A program made the translations under genes and the position numbers. 64,000 bases of DNA from Siphonodentalium dalli. Lineage: Eukaryota; Mollusca; Scaphopoda; Gadilida; Siphonodentaliidae. The notes below the pieces were generated by a model. The model was not told where the DNA came from. It was given only the letters and a program-made list of their open reading frames with translations, and ran no database searches. The first letter of the stretch is position 1. Every line of letters begins with the position of its first letter. The stretch spans positions 137,861,866-137,925,865 of the forward strand of contig CP136067.1 of NCBI GenBank assembly GCA_032622095.1, written 5' to 3'. This document shows, piece after piece, positions 33,885 to 45,992 of this stretch.

Positions 33885-35260
33885 AACAATACACTTGAAC
33901 ACAAACCAAACCAATATCGATCCAATGGGGTTTGAGAAGCTGGTCCCATGTACGCTATGGTGTATACATTTTCATAACTGTCGAAAGTAATGCCGAATAC
34001 TCAACTGGGGAAATATAATTAGAATATAAATAAGCTATTTTCATAATATAAAGTGTTTACTCAAATTAGCTTAGCAAGACGAACAACATTGATATAATGG
34101 GACTATTACAAATGGAAACATTCACTTCAGTACAGTCTAATTATATTATATACATGTAAGCCACCCTATTGTATTCGATGTGATGAAAGTGCGATGTCTG
34201 AATCAATTATAGCTTATGTATCGTGCCAGCATCGAAGTTATGACAGACTTTGTCGAATCTCCGATAACCTTTGAATTAAATCCGTGTTGGTTTCACACGG
34301 TCGAACTTTCATCGCATCGAATACATTGCACACGAAGTTGTCACGTTCGGCTTTCCGTACATTGGGTTTGGAAATTCTCGTTATCAATGCGCGACCTGAG
34401 TTCCAATATGTACCGTAGTGGTACGAAACGTCCGTTGGGATACCGTTGGAACCGGAATTAAATTGGTCACAACACCGAAGCGATATCTTGAACAATAACG
34501 CCGTAAAACACGGTTATTTGTTGTCCGAAGTACGCGAAAGTGAGTTGTGTTGAGAATTGACTTGTTCCATCTGCTTTCATGCACATTGGGGACTGGAACC
34601 ATAGTCGTCTATAACTCAAGTGGATAGAATTTCTTAGTTCCACCTTGTCCTATTTCAATATTGGCAATGTCTGAATCATCCTGTATACGTGTATCAGTCT
34701 TCTTGTCACATGGAATAGTATTGATCTATAATATGACCGAAGCCGATATATTATCGTATTTAAACAATATAGACAGGTTTATATGAAAGTACTCCAATCT
34801 TCGCAATGCAAAACAGGCTATAATACTGTAATTGAGTGTAACAATAACCACCCAGTAGCTTGTTGGCTATATTCCGTTTCCCAAACAAGGTTCTGTCATT
34901 TTTAATATTTCTATTCTGTATTATTCATGCGGTGACATAACTGGTTAATTATTTGTGACATACATACATGTGCATGTATATAAATCATCAGTCTTTCGAC
35001 GTTATAAGTACATGTGGTCCCAAAATGCCTTATATTTCAGTCAGGTGTCTGAATGTTTACATTGGTTTGATATTCTATTTATTGTCATTCCCGCTTTTAT
35101 ACCATTTTCATTTGCAAATAAGGATGCACAGCTGGTTAATGCTCTCCACGAATAGAACCCCGCTAATATGGAATTGTTTGTTGTCGGCACCATTATAATT
35201 TTCTATTTTATAGCGAAATTATCGTTGAAGGACATTCAAAATACATATATTCACGAGACT
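33885..35260. other. no gene recognised
   Basis: Overlapping frames on both strands at 34216-34602 look mixed and carry no motif I know. Two overlapping + strand frames at 34955-35198 are AT-rich. Confidence 0.3.
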
Positions 35261-35339
35261 TAACGCTGTTGCCTTGACGGTATCTATCCTTTGGCCGTCT
35301 GCGGCTATGTCCACGGGATCCATTTCAAGCAATTGAATC

Positions 35340-38300
35340 ACCCTATATGAAAGTCACCAGAGCTACACGTACACGCACACGCACATACTCTATCAACGAC
35401 TTTCTGGTGTCCAGTTTATCAACCCAGTTTTGGAAATACACCAAATCACATTGGGCGCCACAGTAGTGGATATATAAAACAGACTAATTAGAACGTTATC
35501 GTGTGTGCTGAACAGCATTCTTATATTCTCAGCCTCAATTGCTGGCCGCTCATTTGCAAGGGATTCAATAAATAATGTGGTGCCAACAGAAACGTCAACT
35601 TCAGCAATCAACTACCACCCATCATAGCCACTTCAAACACATGATCAGCCATTGGGCGAAGACTGCTATACATGTACCACACCAACGCCACCCTGGCCCG
35701 ACGACGCTATATCTTGACTGTTCAAACAACGCACATCAACCGATAGATTCCAGGTTGATCCACAACACCATGCACATACGAATAAAGTCAGCAAACGCAC
35801 ACATACCTCAACTTGATCTTCATCGCCAACATACATCTCTCTCTCCTTGTACCACCCACGTGAATATTAAGATATTGCAATATGTTCTGCACTGCAATTG
35901 CCATTACATAACTATATGCAACTCCATCCAAGCTTCATCCATACCAGTTCCGTCTACAGAAGAACGCAACAGACGATGCCACAATAACCATGCATGCAGC
36001 TCCGAAATATGCGGTACATCGGCAATTGGATAACTAAAAAAGGAAGGGCGAAAACTTACCACACTCACAGGCACTACATAAGCGCCACGCATGCGATAGA
36101 TAATCGACATAATGGAGCACACGGAACCAGCACCACATCTTATATGTACAAATCTGATCAGAAATGCAAGAATTCACTCTTAACACAACCACAGGACAAC
36201 AGCAATAAGGCATAAAGCGCAACGAATTTAAAGGTCAACTTGAACATAGCCGACCTGACACTGGGCATGGCATGCATACATATCTACCGTGACCATCGGT
36301 GCCAACAAAAGATCGTGTACAAGCAGGACGATGGGATATTGCTAGCTCATATAAAGTTACACAATGCCACAACGCGTGTTAGAACAAGATCTGGACGGAT
36401 ATGATGTCTGGATTGGATGTGTTGTAACGTATCAGCCACATGTCCTGGGGACAGCAAGTACATTCGACCGATGCATCCACAACCCAGACATGCGTGTTAG
36501 AACAAGATCTGGACGGATATGATGTCTGGATTGGATATCTTGTAACATATCCGCCACAGGTCCTGGAGACAGCAAATACATTCGACCGATGCATCCACAA
36601 CCCAGAAACAGTATAGTACACGGCAATTATGTTACAGCACCGCGGAAAGCTGCATAGCTTCGCACGCCGATATGACCCAACAATATCCATTTGCTAAAAA
36701 GACACACACACCACCTATGACTTGGACATTGGTTTTAAGGACTGGCAAATACATTATACGGAAAACAAACTGCCGCTCTGAGACTCGGAACCACATTACA
36801 AAGGCCACAACATGATACACACACGGGAATATTCTTGCTGCAATATGGGCGCCTGCTATATTCTCTAATACATCCAACGTTTGTGGGCACGTAAAATCCT
36901 GGTTGCTAAAACGTGCGGTAATGAACTTGTGCTGGGATACTTCAACCTACAATGCAAAGGCTGCATACATTCACGTGTCAACCGCACCAGACGCCGGGGT
37001 ACCAAACATGAACTATGTCCATAAAACCCAGTATATATCCACACTGAACAGCACCAGCCTACCGAAGAGACTCGATTCCGCAGATAAGAAACCGATATAC
37101 GCGCCATGTATGTACATGTAGCAACATGGTGGAATATTGTGGGCTCTATATAGAGCATGCACCCTTATAATCATTGTGCTAATTCAATAGGAGAGAATAT
37201 ATACGCACCTGGTTGATATATAGACCAATGCATCATGCATTCGACACACGGAATGCATGTAGCATCCTGGCTCACATATACGCTGCATTGCCGATCGTCC
37301 CAAAGTCACTTGCAGAGAACAGCTATTGAGACCCACCCAAAAACATAGCACGCGACACATAGACTAATTAATACTGTGGAGTTTTGCAGACGGCGAACAC
37401 AAGACAAGCATAACAACATAAATGTTTTGTTCCTTTCCGTTATTAGTATCTATCTTGTCCAAGGAGACACATTTCCATGGATAGCTTTCCTTGTGGTATT
37501 TAAACTTCACCTAAATCCGCAATAAGTAGGGATATCCATGTCAGCAGCACAGAAACAGCAGCATATATACAGCGTCCCGAGTTAGCAAATATACAATACT
37601 GTTACGTGCTGATATAGGCTCTGGTCATCTTGAAATGATATGGGTGTTTGCGGTTGGCGTTGTACGCGTGTGTAACAGTTGTTTATCAGATGCATGTGAA
37701 GTGTCCTCAGCCCACAATGATCCACACATCATCAACCGCCGACATCGCACAGCGATGTCTCCACGCCACGATTCAGTGCAAGCATGTTTCCAAACGACTT
37801 ACTCCACCAATTGCTCATCGTCGGGGAACTAATGCACGGATTACAATCTTAACCATATACCTGCTTAAATAGTGCAGCAATAACATGAACTCAGTCAATG
37901 AAAGCACACCACCACCTTGCAGCGAACACACAGCGCTTCACCCAGACACCGTCCAGTAATTATAATACCATTATCTGTTCATGACATCAATCAGTCCAAG
38001 CATGGATATGTTCCGCGCAATATTAGGATCACACGTTCGACACGTCGGATGCGAATTTTGGAAGGTCCCCATCGATAGTTCTGTACGAAGTCATGTTCCC
38101 ATCAACCGGCCACGAGAGCACATGTGCCACATAACAGCAGCGATATAGGCACACCAGAAGGGCGCGGACCGTCACCATGGAGAGTTCAAAACGGTTCACA
38201 ACATCAATCAATCTCAACATGTATTTCACGACCTTCAATAGACTATGAACGTTGGCACCAAAACAACATACAAAGACAACCTGATCATCACACTTTCAGG

Positions 38301-38360
38301 ACCCGGCAATCAGAACGGAAATTAACACCGTACTAATATAGAATGAACTGTCGAATCAAC
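35340..38360. other. strand-asymmetric (C>G, A>T) island, unknown nature
   Basis: The + strand is rich in CAC, ACA and CCA words. In 35581-35640 I count 22 C against 5 G and 23 A against 10 T; in 37921-37980, 19 C against 8 G. Flanking DNA lacks this bias. None of the mobile families described here interrupts it. The longest frame (152 codons, 35575-36033) has a His/Thr/Ser-rich composition explained by the base bias. It could be a decayed element or a long non-coding transcript; no ends or splice pattern are clear. Confidence 0.5.
36374..36608 (+). repeat. tandem pair of a 118-bp unit
   Basis: Units start at 36374 and 36492 with GCGTGTTAGAACAAGATCTGG and end GATGCATCCACAACCCAGA. A length of 118 is not a multiple of three, so the unit does not preserve a frame. 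Confidence 0.9.
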
Positions 38361-38364
38361 AAAC

Positions 38365-39380
38365 AATGACTCTCTCGCAACGAAGAAACGGTATGAAAAA
38401 CATTTCAGATAACACCCCTGGTTGATCTAGACAAAAACAGTAAATTTGAAGACAGATTCTTACTCCAGCTTAGTTAGTAGATGCGCATACCATATACCAA
38501 GGTGTACAATCATATCCAGCAAGCAGACGTGTACGTACGTCTACATTGCAAGCACGTTTGGCCCAACTAGACCAACGTCTGCTCTTGGAACAATCATAGC
38601 TGTGACAAGTTGTTCATGTTCAAATTGCCATTGATCCACACAGGGACGTCCGTATCACAGTATATTGATTGAGTGAACATTTCTTCTGGATCTTTTGGGC
38701 CTCTGTCCTTATTAGCCACGTGCATTGATTGTGCTGTGGTAACCATATAGCTGTTCACGCTATTGTTGGAGGTCAGGTGGATGGAAGCTACTAATATGGT
38801 GATCATTGATGAATGCATTGATGGTATCCATATATCAGCTTAGCAGCTGAAATGAATATGTCAGAAGACCAAATTTAATGAGTGGGGTGCTAAATTGAGT
38901 TCATATTTCATCTGACACTTACATATTGCCAATTTCCAATATACCGACAGGACAGCTCCGTACATCTGGTAATTGCACAAATTTGGTGAGTATACGTGAA
39001 CTAATTTCGTACCAATTGCTGGGGCAACACATTACTATGGTGTGCACGATATGTAAAGTCCATCTCTCGAGTATACTTATTGTGTTTACGGTGATGTTGG
39101 TACTCATTTAAATACATCATACTGGAAACCAACATGACCAAAATAGTGCACTTGGGATAAATGGGGCTTCCAAAACTGTCGAAAATCTATTTGTTATTCT
39201 GATTAATAGAGTTTATATTTTAATTCTTAGTTGTCCTAAGAAGGGTTTAATATATTCCCGGATTTTGCAGAACCGGGAACGGGACTGAAAACGTCATCAC
39301 CGGGAACCGGGAATTTTCCCGGGTAATTTACAGACCAGCAGCCTGAATTTTGTTGGAATGACTAACAACTGAATATTTCG
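38365..39380. other. no gene recognised
   Basis: Base composition returns to AT-rich. Short frames on both strands near 38920-39110 overlap as complements and carry no motif. Confidence 0.3.
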
Positions 39381-39388
39381 TGGTTTAA

Positions 39389-39780
39389 CCCTTTACCCAA
39401 CAGAAGGGCCCTGTGCCAATGCATTCTCTTATATATGCGAGTCGACCATAGGTCGCCTCGCATATATAAGAGAATGCATTGGCTTAACACATTAAAAATT
39501 ATAAAATTGTTAAAGAATGTAAGAAAAAATGGTAAAAAGTGTTAAAAAAAGATTTTTTTTAGGCCAATGCATTCTCTTATATATGCGAGGCGACCTATGG
39601 TCGACTCGCATATATAAGAGAATGCATTGGCACAGGGCATAACTGTAACTATCACAATGTGGTCAAGGAGCCGGTTCCAATGATAAACATATGTGTATGG
39701 TTCTATTGAGACAGACCGAAGATATTTTAGGCTGTTGAAGCTTTATTTGGCCGGTTGTGGCCGGTTTGTTGGGTAAAGGG
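39389..39780 (-). mobile_element. TTAA hairpin MITE, family 1, copy B (392 bp)
   Basis: TTAA at 39385-39388 and 39781-39784. It has the same 392-bp length and internal order as 23763-24154, in reverse orientation: CCCTTTACCCAACAG, hairpins at 39414-39483 and 39563-39631, then GGCCGGTTTGTTGGGTAAAG. The near identity of the copies points to recent activity. Confidence 0.92.
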
Positions 39781-39789
39781 TTAAAGACA

Positions 39790-40660
39790 CAGCCACAGAC
39801 ACAGACACACAAGTAGGGCACATAACATATTCTTTATATTCTTATATGTCAGACTTATTTTCAGGTACATACATCAAAATAAACAAATAAAAAGCATACC
39901 AACTTCCGAAGTTCCGACCGCGTAATTTCGCGGCGTAAACAACCACCGTACTGACCCGGGTTGAAACCCTGGGTGCCTTTGTTTTATTTGAGCTCAAAAA
40001 CCCAAGTGGGCTTAAACTGGGATATGGCCCTTTGCAAACCAAAAATCCCAAGAAATCGGGACAGAAAAACTGATGATATAGATCAAAGCCGATCTAACGC
40101 CGAGTATCGGGAAATATACCCGGCTTCCATGACTTATTTTTAGGAAGATGGGACAATCTTGCCCTAAAATAGTGTTAAGGTCTGAACTGTCATTCGCGTA
40201 TTCAACAACAAATATTTAGTTATATTCTGCTCTGAGTGCAAAATTTCACACCCTAGGTCTACATTTATCAACATTTTGGAGATATAACAGTTTAGTGCGG
40301 ATTGGTCTTCATCAAAACTAATAGTTAAGACATTAAGGTATCCAACGATGTGATGTTTTCCCACTGTAAACCATAAATTTCAGTCGTGACGGCAATTCAA
40401 ACTTTGAAAATCGATTTACTCAAAATCATAAAAAGTGCACTTAGGACAGATTGGAACTGAGGTCGCGTTATAATGGGAAATACGCCGAAGTCGTAATAAT
40501 TATAACTTTTGTCTTCGATTCGACGAAGGCGCAGCCTCTTTATGTGGTATTTTGGGGCTATATAGCGCATATGGTCCCTAATATAAACTAGAAATTAATC
40601 AGATATTCCTAATCGTGTAAAACACGAACATCAGGCTAATTAACTACCGTCGTACTTGTG
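39790..40660. other. no gene recognised
   Basis: A short ACAGACACAGACACA run lies at 39786-39810. The rest has no motif. Confidence 0.35.
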
Positions 40661-41084
40661 TTGACCTAAAACCCCTGTCGCACTCCGCTGCGATCAGGCC
40701 GGCGCTTGCAATGCGCTGAACAAGTATCAAAGCGCCAAGCTAAACGCATTAATGTATCCAAGAACCGATTGGTGACGCAGTTGACACTGGCTAGGATGGG
40801 AGAGGGTCTACATGATCGCCCCTGATCATCAGAGCGCCGCGCTTGTTTTGTGCATGCACAAAACAAGCGCAGAGGTTCGGCTTTCTGACCAGGGCGCAGT
40901 ACTGTCGCCGTGGCAGCGAAAGGCCAGCGACGAAGCAAGGATGCATGCAAGCTACTCATGGTCGCAGCAAGAAACCTATCTTGTCTACTGCGACTGCAGT
41001 AAGCTTAAAACCCCCGTCAGACTCCGCTGCGATCAGACCGGCGTTTGCATTCCGCTGAAAAGATACCAAAATATGAATAACACG

Positions 41085-41580
41085 CAGGAGGAGCGCGGAA
41101 AACTGTCCAAAATTGTCAAACTTTTAAAACAAGGGAATGCTCCTATGCCGCTTATCACGTTTTTATTGCGCTCTTATTACGACACATGGCGTTCCTACTG
41201 ACTATATATCCGAGCGATGTAGGAACATGGACAAATATAGTCTATTATGGATTGTTGGGTATATTCCCACAACCTAAAAACTGACTATGACTGCAGCACG
41301 CAGGAGGCGCTATTTATACTCTCCGTGCCCACGCAGATTTATTGAGAACTTACTAGCAAACTTATTGAGAACGTACTAGCAACACAAAATGACAGCGACT
41401 TGGACGCACTAAGGACGTTTATATATAGCGTAGATGAAGCACAGTGAGAGCGCGTGAGACTTGACAAAGTAGGAACGCAATGGGTCGTAATAAGAGCGCA
41501 ATACAAACGTAGTAAACGGCATAGGAGCATAGCTTGTTTTAAAAGTATGACAATTTTGGACAGTTTTCCGCGATCCTCCC
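41085..41580. repeat. internal foldback with ~112 bp arms
   Basis: Arm 1 (about 41090-41200) has GCGGAAAACTGTCC, CTCCTATGCCG and GCGCTCTTATTACGAC. Arm 2 (41463-41575) is its reverse complement with scattered mismatches. A 260-bp loop separates them, and a 19-G run follows at 41581-41599. Confidence 0.88.
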
Positions 41581-41620
41581 GGGGGGGGGGGGGGGGGGGT
41601 CATCCACTTTTTTCCATACA

Positions 41621-41923
41621 CTAGGCCGGGGTGGGTGGGTGGTTCAGCTGCGAAAAAGTAACTTTTTTCCTGAGTGGTCGCAATTTTTTCCTCTTACAAC
41701 ATTTCTTCAATATAAATGCCTCAAAGTGTTCAGCATCATTGTTAAGGTGTGTATGACACTTAGGGCAGTGCTTAGGGGGGTAGTTAGTGTGGATATGGGC
41801 ATGATGCTTCTCAGAAATCCAGATTACGAACCAACTCTCAGGAATTCGCCTTTTACATCCGATCACATTGCCATGTACCAATGCTACTGGTTCCAGATGA
41901 AAATGGACAGTTATGTAGCACAT
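41621..41923 (-). CDS. possible exon, Cys/His-rich, unknown product
   Basis: A 100-codon reverse-strand frame reads HFHLEPVALVHGNVIGCKRR, SWFVIWISEKHHAHIH and PKHCPKCHTHLNNDAEHF, ending with CCKRKKLRPLRKK. The CPKC..H..CC spacing could bind zinc. A T-rich tract ending ATTAAAG just upstream could be a splice acceptor, and TGTTGTAAGAGG at about 41695 could be a donor. The last residues run into the G-rich dispersed repeat. It lies inside the terminal-repeat element, so it may be part of that element's gene. No family recognised. Confidence 0.3.
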   Translation of the reverse strand: MCYITVHFHLEPVALVHGNVIGCKRRIPESWFVIWISEKHHAHIHTNYPPKHCPKCHTHLNNDAEHFEAFILKKCCKRKKLRPLRKKVTFSQLNHPPTPA

Positions 41924-41929
41924 GAATAA

Positions 41930-43250
41930 ACTTTAATATAAATAAAATGAAAAAAGATATTCATTTATCTCATTAATATTTACTCATTATACCTGATCAG
42001 ACCAGATGACTCAGTCAAAATTGTATCGGAACTTGGCATGGGACTGTAGACTGCAACAACGCATATCACTGAGATAATAATCTTGAGTCATTAAGTTAGC
42101 AATAACTTGTGCCCCAATCCAATTAGCTATTTTTGCTAATAAAATATGTTTAAACTAATAATCTTGAGATGGTGGGACCCAGATAAAAGATTGGGCGAGC
42201 ATACCTAGACCTTGAATGTGTAGATATGGAGAAGGCTGCTAAGTGGAATAAACAAAATCAGAACAGATGAGTGAAAAGAAGGGAAAGAAAATATAATATA
42301 ACTTAATATAATATGCAAGTCTAAAAATAATGTGCTGGTCATCAGCAAAATGATCGAAGTCTGCAGAGGGCGAATTTGGCGATACTACCCGGCATAGCAT
42401 CAACAAATTCAACCTCTAACGACCTCATTCTATTTTGGTCTCGACCAACCATGGAGAACTAGCTACATATGAGGGTCACATATGGTGAATTTGGTAATGC
42501 TATAGCCCACTCTGCTGGGTAGCATCACAAAACTCACCCTCCTTGGAGCTTATTCTGCAGACTGCATATGACCGTCTTATTTTCAAGTTTCTATTTACAC
42601 GCATTACATGTATTTGTATGAATGCTTGACCTGGGTCTGGCCTTAGCACAGTACCTAGCCCAAGAACTCAGCTCATGGAAATGAAAATTAGTTTTGTGAT
42701 ACATAGTGGATTTCAGCTGAATACCTGTATTGTTGGAGAGTTTATTGCCAGGTGGTGTTGCCCAAATAATTTTTTCAAAAATCATAATTGACATAAATTC
42801 ATGTGATACTATGGGACACATCTAAAGTTACACTTTCTGTGATGAAAAGAAGGTACGCTAATGCTTTTATATTTGTTTACATGTATAATGAGCATTATGA
42901 GCTACCTTAGACAATATTTGGGGAAGAATCAATCAATAATTTACTGATCAGCACATGTATTCTGTGTGTTATTTTGGGTTTTTCCAGGTATTTTTTTAGA
43001 ACCTGTTTCGTGTTGTTACAAAAGTTGGAATGACTTAGAAGAACCAGATATGGAAATAGGGTAACTGTAATACTGACCATCAAGCTTAAATGGTGTGATA
43101 TTACAGATTTGGAGGTAAAAAGGGGGTGGGTACCCCGCATGAAATTGGAAAAAATATTTTTTCCTTCAAATAGGGGGGTGGTGGGTACCCAAGAGCCGAA
43201 AAAAAAAGTTTTTTCAGCCTAATGTCATGTCACTTTTTTCCGACCCCCCC
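41930..43250. other. interior of the terminal-repeat element, mostly unassigned
   Basis: Reverse-strand frames at 42591-42821 (ends C-AKARPRSSIHTNTCNACK) and 42907-43140 lack a recognised domain. A T-rich tract ending CATCACAG at about 42841 on that strand resembles an acceptor. Bases 43120-43255 are G-rich and poly(C) repeat. Confidence 0.3.
42357..42566. mobile_element. foldback element, relative of 18248-18665
   Basis: GTCTGCAGAGGGCGAATTTGG to AGCTTATTCTGCAGAC, with inner GGTGAATTTGGTAATGC and GCATCACAAAACTCACCCT. Same arrangement as the 18.2 kb element, more diverged. Confidence 0.65.
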
Positions 43251-43344
43251 CCTGATCCTCCTGTGTGATACTCATATTTTGGTACATTTTCAGCGCAATG
43301 CAAGCGCCGGCCTGATCGCAGCGGAGTGTGACAGGGGTTTAATT

Positions 43345-43865
43345 AAATGAACGACCGGGAAATATAGGCACAATTGTGTATAGTGAAACTAGGGGTAAGG
43401 AAATAATATAGCATTGGTAATACGTTGAACAAGAGTTGAAATAATAATTGAGAACGCTCTTTATTATCTACTGCTTTTGTGAAACAAAAGTCTGAACGCT
43501 TTTTATCAGAAACGATCATTGCAATTTTTGCTAGCCTGACGATAATTCAAAATGTGCTAAATGATATCTGACCATGGCTCATCGGTGTTCTCAAATTATT
43601 TTCTGGTACAGAACATGGTAGTTTTATGGTGTCAAAATCGGATGGGGCATCTTTAACCATATTTTACTCATGAATTCTCTCTTTTAATGGGTTCCATATT
43701 TACATATATATAATAAATGACTGGAATATCGATTGGGTACATTGGATTTTGATCGACAGAGTAATTAAACAATGTTCGTGTGAACCCCGAAGGTCAAAAC
43801 CATTAATGACCACAATCGATCTTCCAGTCATTCTTTATACTCAAATACAGGTAAATTTTAATAAA
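43345..43865. other. no gene recognised
   Basis: GAGAACGCTCTTTATTATC at about 43450 resembles an internal word of the family 4 MITE. Nothing else was found. Confidence 0.35.
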
Positions 43866-43872
43866 ACATTAA

Positions 43873-44393
43873 AGGCACGGGCGCCGTTCGTTGCAGAAAT
43901 ATTTATGTTTGTTCAAATCGCCACCAACAGAAGTAATATTAAAAAATATATAGTTTTGTTCATATGCCAAACATAATCAGCGCGTAAATAGTGTATTGTC
44001 GTCAAGATGTACAATGGTGTACATAAACAAGAGCCTGCTCGTGTCACAGAAGTTGTGCTTCTGTTTACATAACACAGCGCAATTCTATTTATTAATCACA
44101 CACAAATGATATAAACGCTCTTTATTATTTCCATATAAGGAAAACAGTAACAAATAACGCTCTTTATGTTTACCCATATCCGGATCTAAACAAAAGCCAG
44201 GAAACATAACGTGTTTTGCTTTTGTTTACATAACAAAGCAAACACAATTGACAATAACATACTGTGTATGCCATATTTCTGATTGGTGTAAGAATAAAGT
44301 CTGTCTATATTTTACTATTCTTTCTGTTTATGGCGGGTTTTGACGGAGGTGAATATTTTAACAGCATACCCATCGCCAACGCCGCCCGTATCT
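43873..44393 (-). mobile_element. TTAA-flanked MITE, family 4 (521 bp)
   Basis: TTAA at 43869-43872 and 44394-44397. Ends AGGCACGGGCGCCGTTCG and, on the other strand, AGATACGGGCGGCGTTGGC. It is the reverse-orientation counterpart of 33248-33772 and shares its internal words in inverted order. The short frame at 43749-43976 crosses its edge and is not a gene. Confidence 0.92.
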
Positions 44394-44778
44394 TTAATAA
44401 CATGAACAACATTTCAAACAAACCAACACAGTAAAATATTGTTCAAATTACAACACAGTCTCCCAATAACAGCACACATCAGCGAGCGGGTGGAAATGGT
44501 CGACTTGAAGTGACGTAGGTGGTTCACATAATTTTATGCAGCGGGTGCTGCAGTTATTGCCTGATAAACTTTGGAAACGTTCGTGTAAACCGTATGGTGA
44601 TTAGTACTGCTTCATACGGGTGCTAATTGTGTGAATGTCGAGGGGTGTGGTTGTGTGGATTGATTCCTCTCGAAAGCACGCGCTCCGACGAGACAAGAAC
44701 TTACACCATTGAAGTACCGTTGTCTATAGTAATGCCCTAAATAATCGACTCCTTAACCACAGCAGAATTATGGGTAAC

Positions 44779-45505
44779 TTTTCAGGATTTAGTCGGAAAT
44801 ATGAGATATTATATCTCGACTTCGATTCGTTCAATTTCACCGAGTTATATGTCAAATGAAAGCGAATTTTAACCCTTTCAGTGGCAAGTCCGATTTTTGT
44901 ATCAACCCATATACCCTGTGCCAATGCATACTCTTATATATGCGAGTCGACCATAGTTCGCGCATATATAAGAGAATGCATTGGCCTAACAATTTTTCAT
45001 CATTTGTTATTATTTTTTACAATATTTTACAATTTTAATAATTTTTTCTTATAATCTTTAACAGACTTATTTAAGTTATTTTGTAGGTTTAGTGCCAGGG
45101 AAACTTACGTTTTTCATGGGCATAGAAATTATTACTATGAATACTTGATGATAGTTTTGAGTTATAACATGCCCCTAAGGTTTTATCCAGTTTGTTTTTA
45201 AATTCGCTATATAGCATGCTTAAGCATACCCAATTAAAATTCAACCCAAAAAAAAATAAAAAAAATAAAATTTAGGGCCGATTTTACAGTCCGTAAATTA
45301 GGGCCGATGAGATCGGCCCCTGGCACTGAAACGGTTAATGCCAATATAATAATACACACCTGAGGATATTTTGGCTGCAATGATCGATTTCTAGAATTTA
45401 TTAGGGTTTTGATAGTGGGTGTGGTTTGGTCCGAAATCGGTCACTGGAACCTTTACTGGTATAGTCTATATTGGTATTTTAGTAATTTTCCCCAGAGGCC
45501 TGTGT
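44779..45505 (+). repeat. dispersed repeat, paralogue of 7226-7500, split by a MITE
   Basis: The flanks TATGTCAAATGAAAG (left) and GGATATTTTGGCTGCAAT (right) are joined directly in the 7.3 kb copy. The 462-bp insert lies between them. Confidence 0.8.
44873..45334 (+). mobile_element. TTAA hairpin MITE, family 2, copy A (462 bp)
   Basis: TTAA at 44869-44872 and 45335-45338. Ends CCCTTTCAGTGGCAAGTCC and, on the other strand, CCGTTTCAGTGCCAGGGGC. A single shared hairpin lies at 44920-44985. The rest is AT-rich with TTAGGGCCGATGAGATCGGC near the right end. Copy B is at 61873-62349. Confidence 0.9.
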
Positions 45506-45514
45506 GCTGACTAT

Positions 45515-45990
45515 CTAAAGGCAGTTTTTAATATTAACATTAGCATTATTCCTATACGAAAAATAAGTAGGATTTTTTTTTTAGCTTTGGAATAAAATGC
45601 TTTTGGGTCTTCTTGTCCACCCACCCCCTCAAACATGTCCAAAACAATGTTTTACCCACCGCCGCCCCCCTTAAGGTGACGTGTAGAAAATAATTTAAGA
45701 ACACTTCGAGGCTTGCAATCCAATCAGCACAATATAAGGTTTTGCTTCCAGCTATCTAACACTGTATCTAATGAGGAACACTACTATATATGGAACACGA
45801 CGAGAGAAAATCACAATTATCCAACACACAATATAATTGAGTGTAGCACTTGAACGAACTTCAATTCAATATCAAGAACACAATGTTCCTTTTGGGGTTT
45901 CCATGATTGCAGACCCGTACTCTCCATCGTGTTCTACGTGATACGATCCACTAAATGATCAGTGTCTTATTATGCGAGATACTCACCGAG
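45515..45990 (+). repeat. dispersed repeat related to 48430-48640
   Basis: ATCAAGAACA, ACTAAATGATCAG, TGTCTTATTATGCGAGA and CGAGACAAATGTGA follow the same order as at 48430-48640 and 49485-49565. Here the text stops where a long inverted-repeat element begins. Confidence 0.7.
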
Positions 45991-45992
45991 AC

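Larger units (their letters stand above)
40668..43341. mobile_element. element with ~52-90 bp terminal inverted repeats (compound)
   Basis: The left end AAACCCCTGTCGCACTCCGC and the right end (ACTCCGCTGCGATC on the reverse strand at 43341) agree over 52 bp with about two mismatches. A second copy of the end starts at 41007 and matches the right end further in (about 90 bp, through CCAAAATATGA and CAGGAGGA). So either 41007-43341 is one element next to a solo end at 40668, or the left end was duplicated. No target duplication is clear. The superfamily is unknown. The element contains an inner foldback, a possible exon and a small foldback element. Confidence 0.75.

Noticed and set aside
35575-36033. 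152-codon frame, the longest outside simple repeats
   Set aside because: Its His/Thr/Ser/Asn-rich content follows from the C- and A-rich strand bias. No domain, no repeat of the frame in the 118-bp units, and no sign of splice structure.
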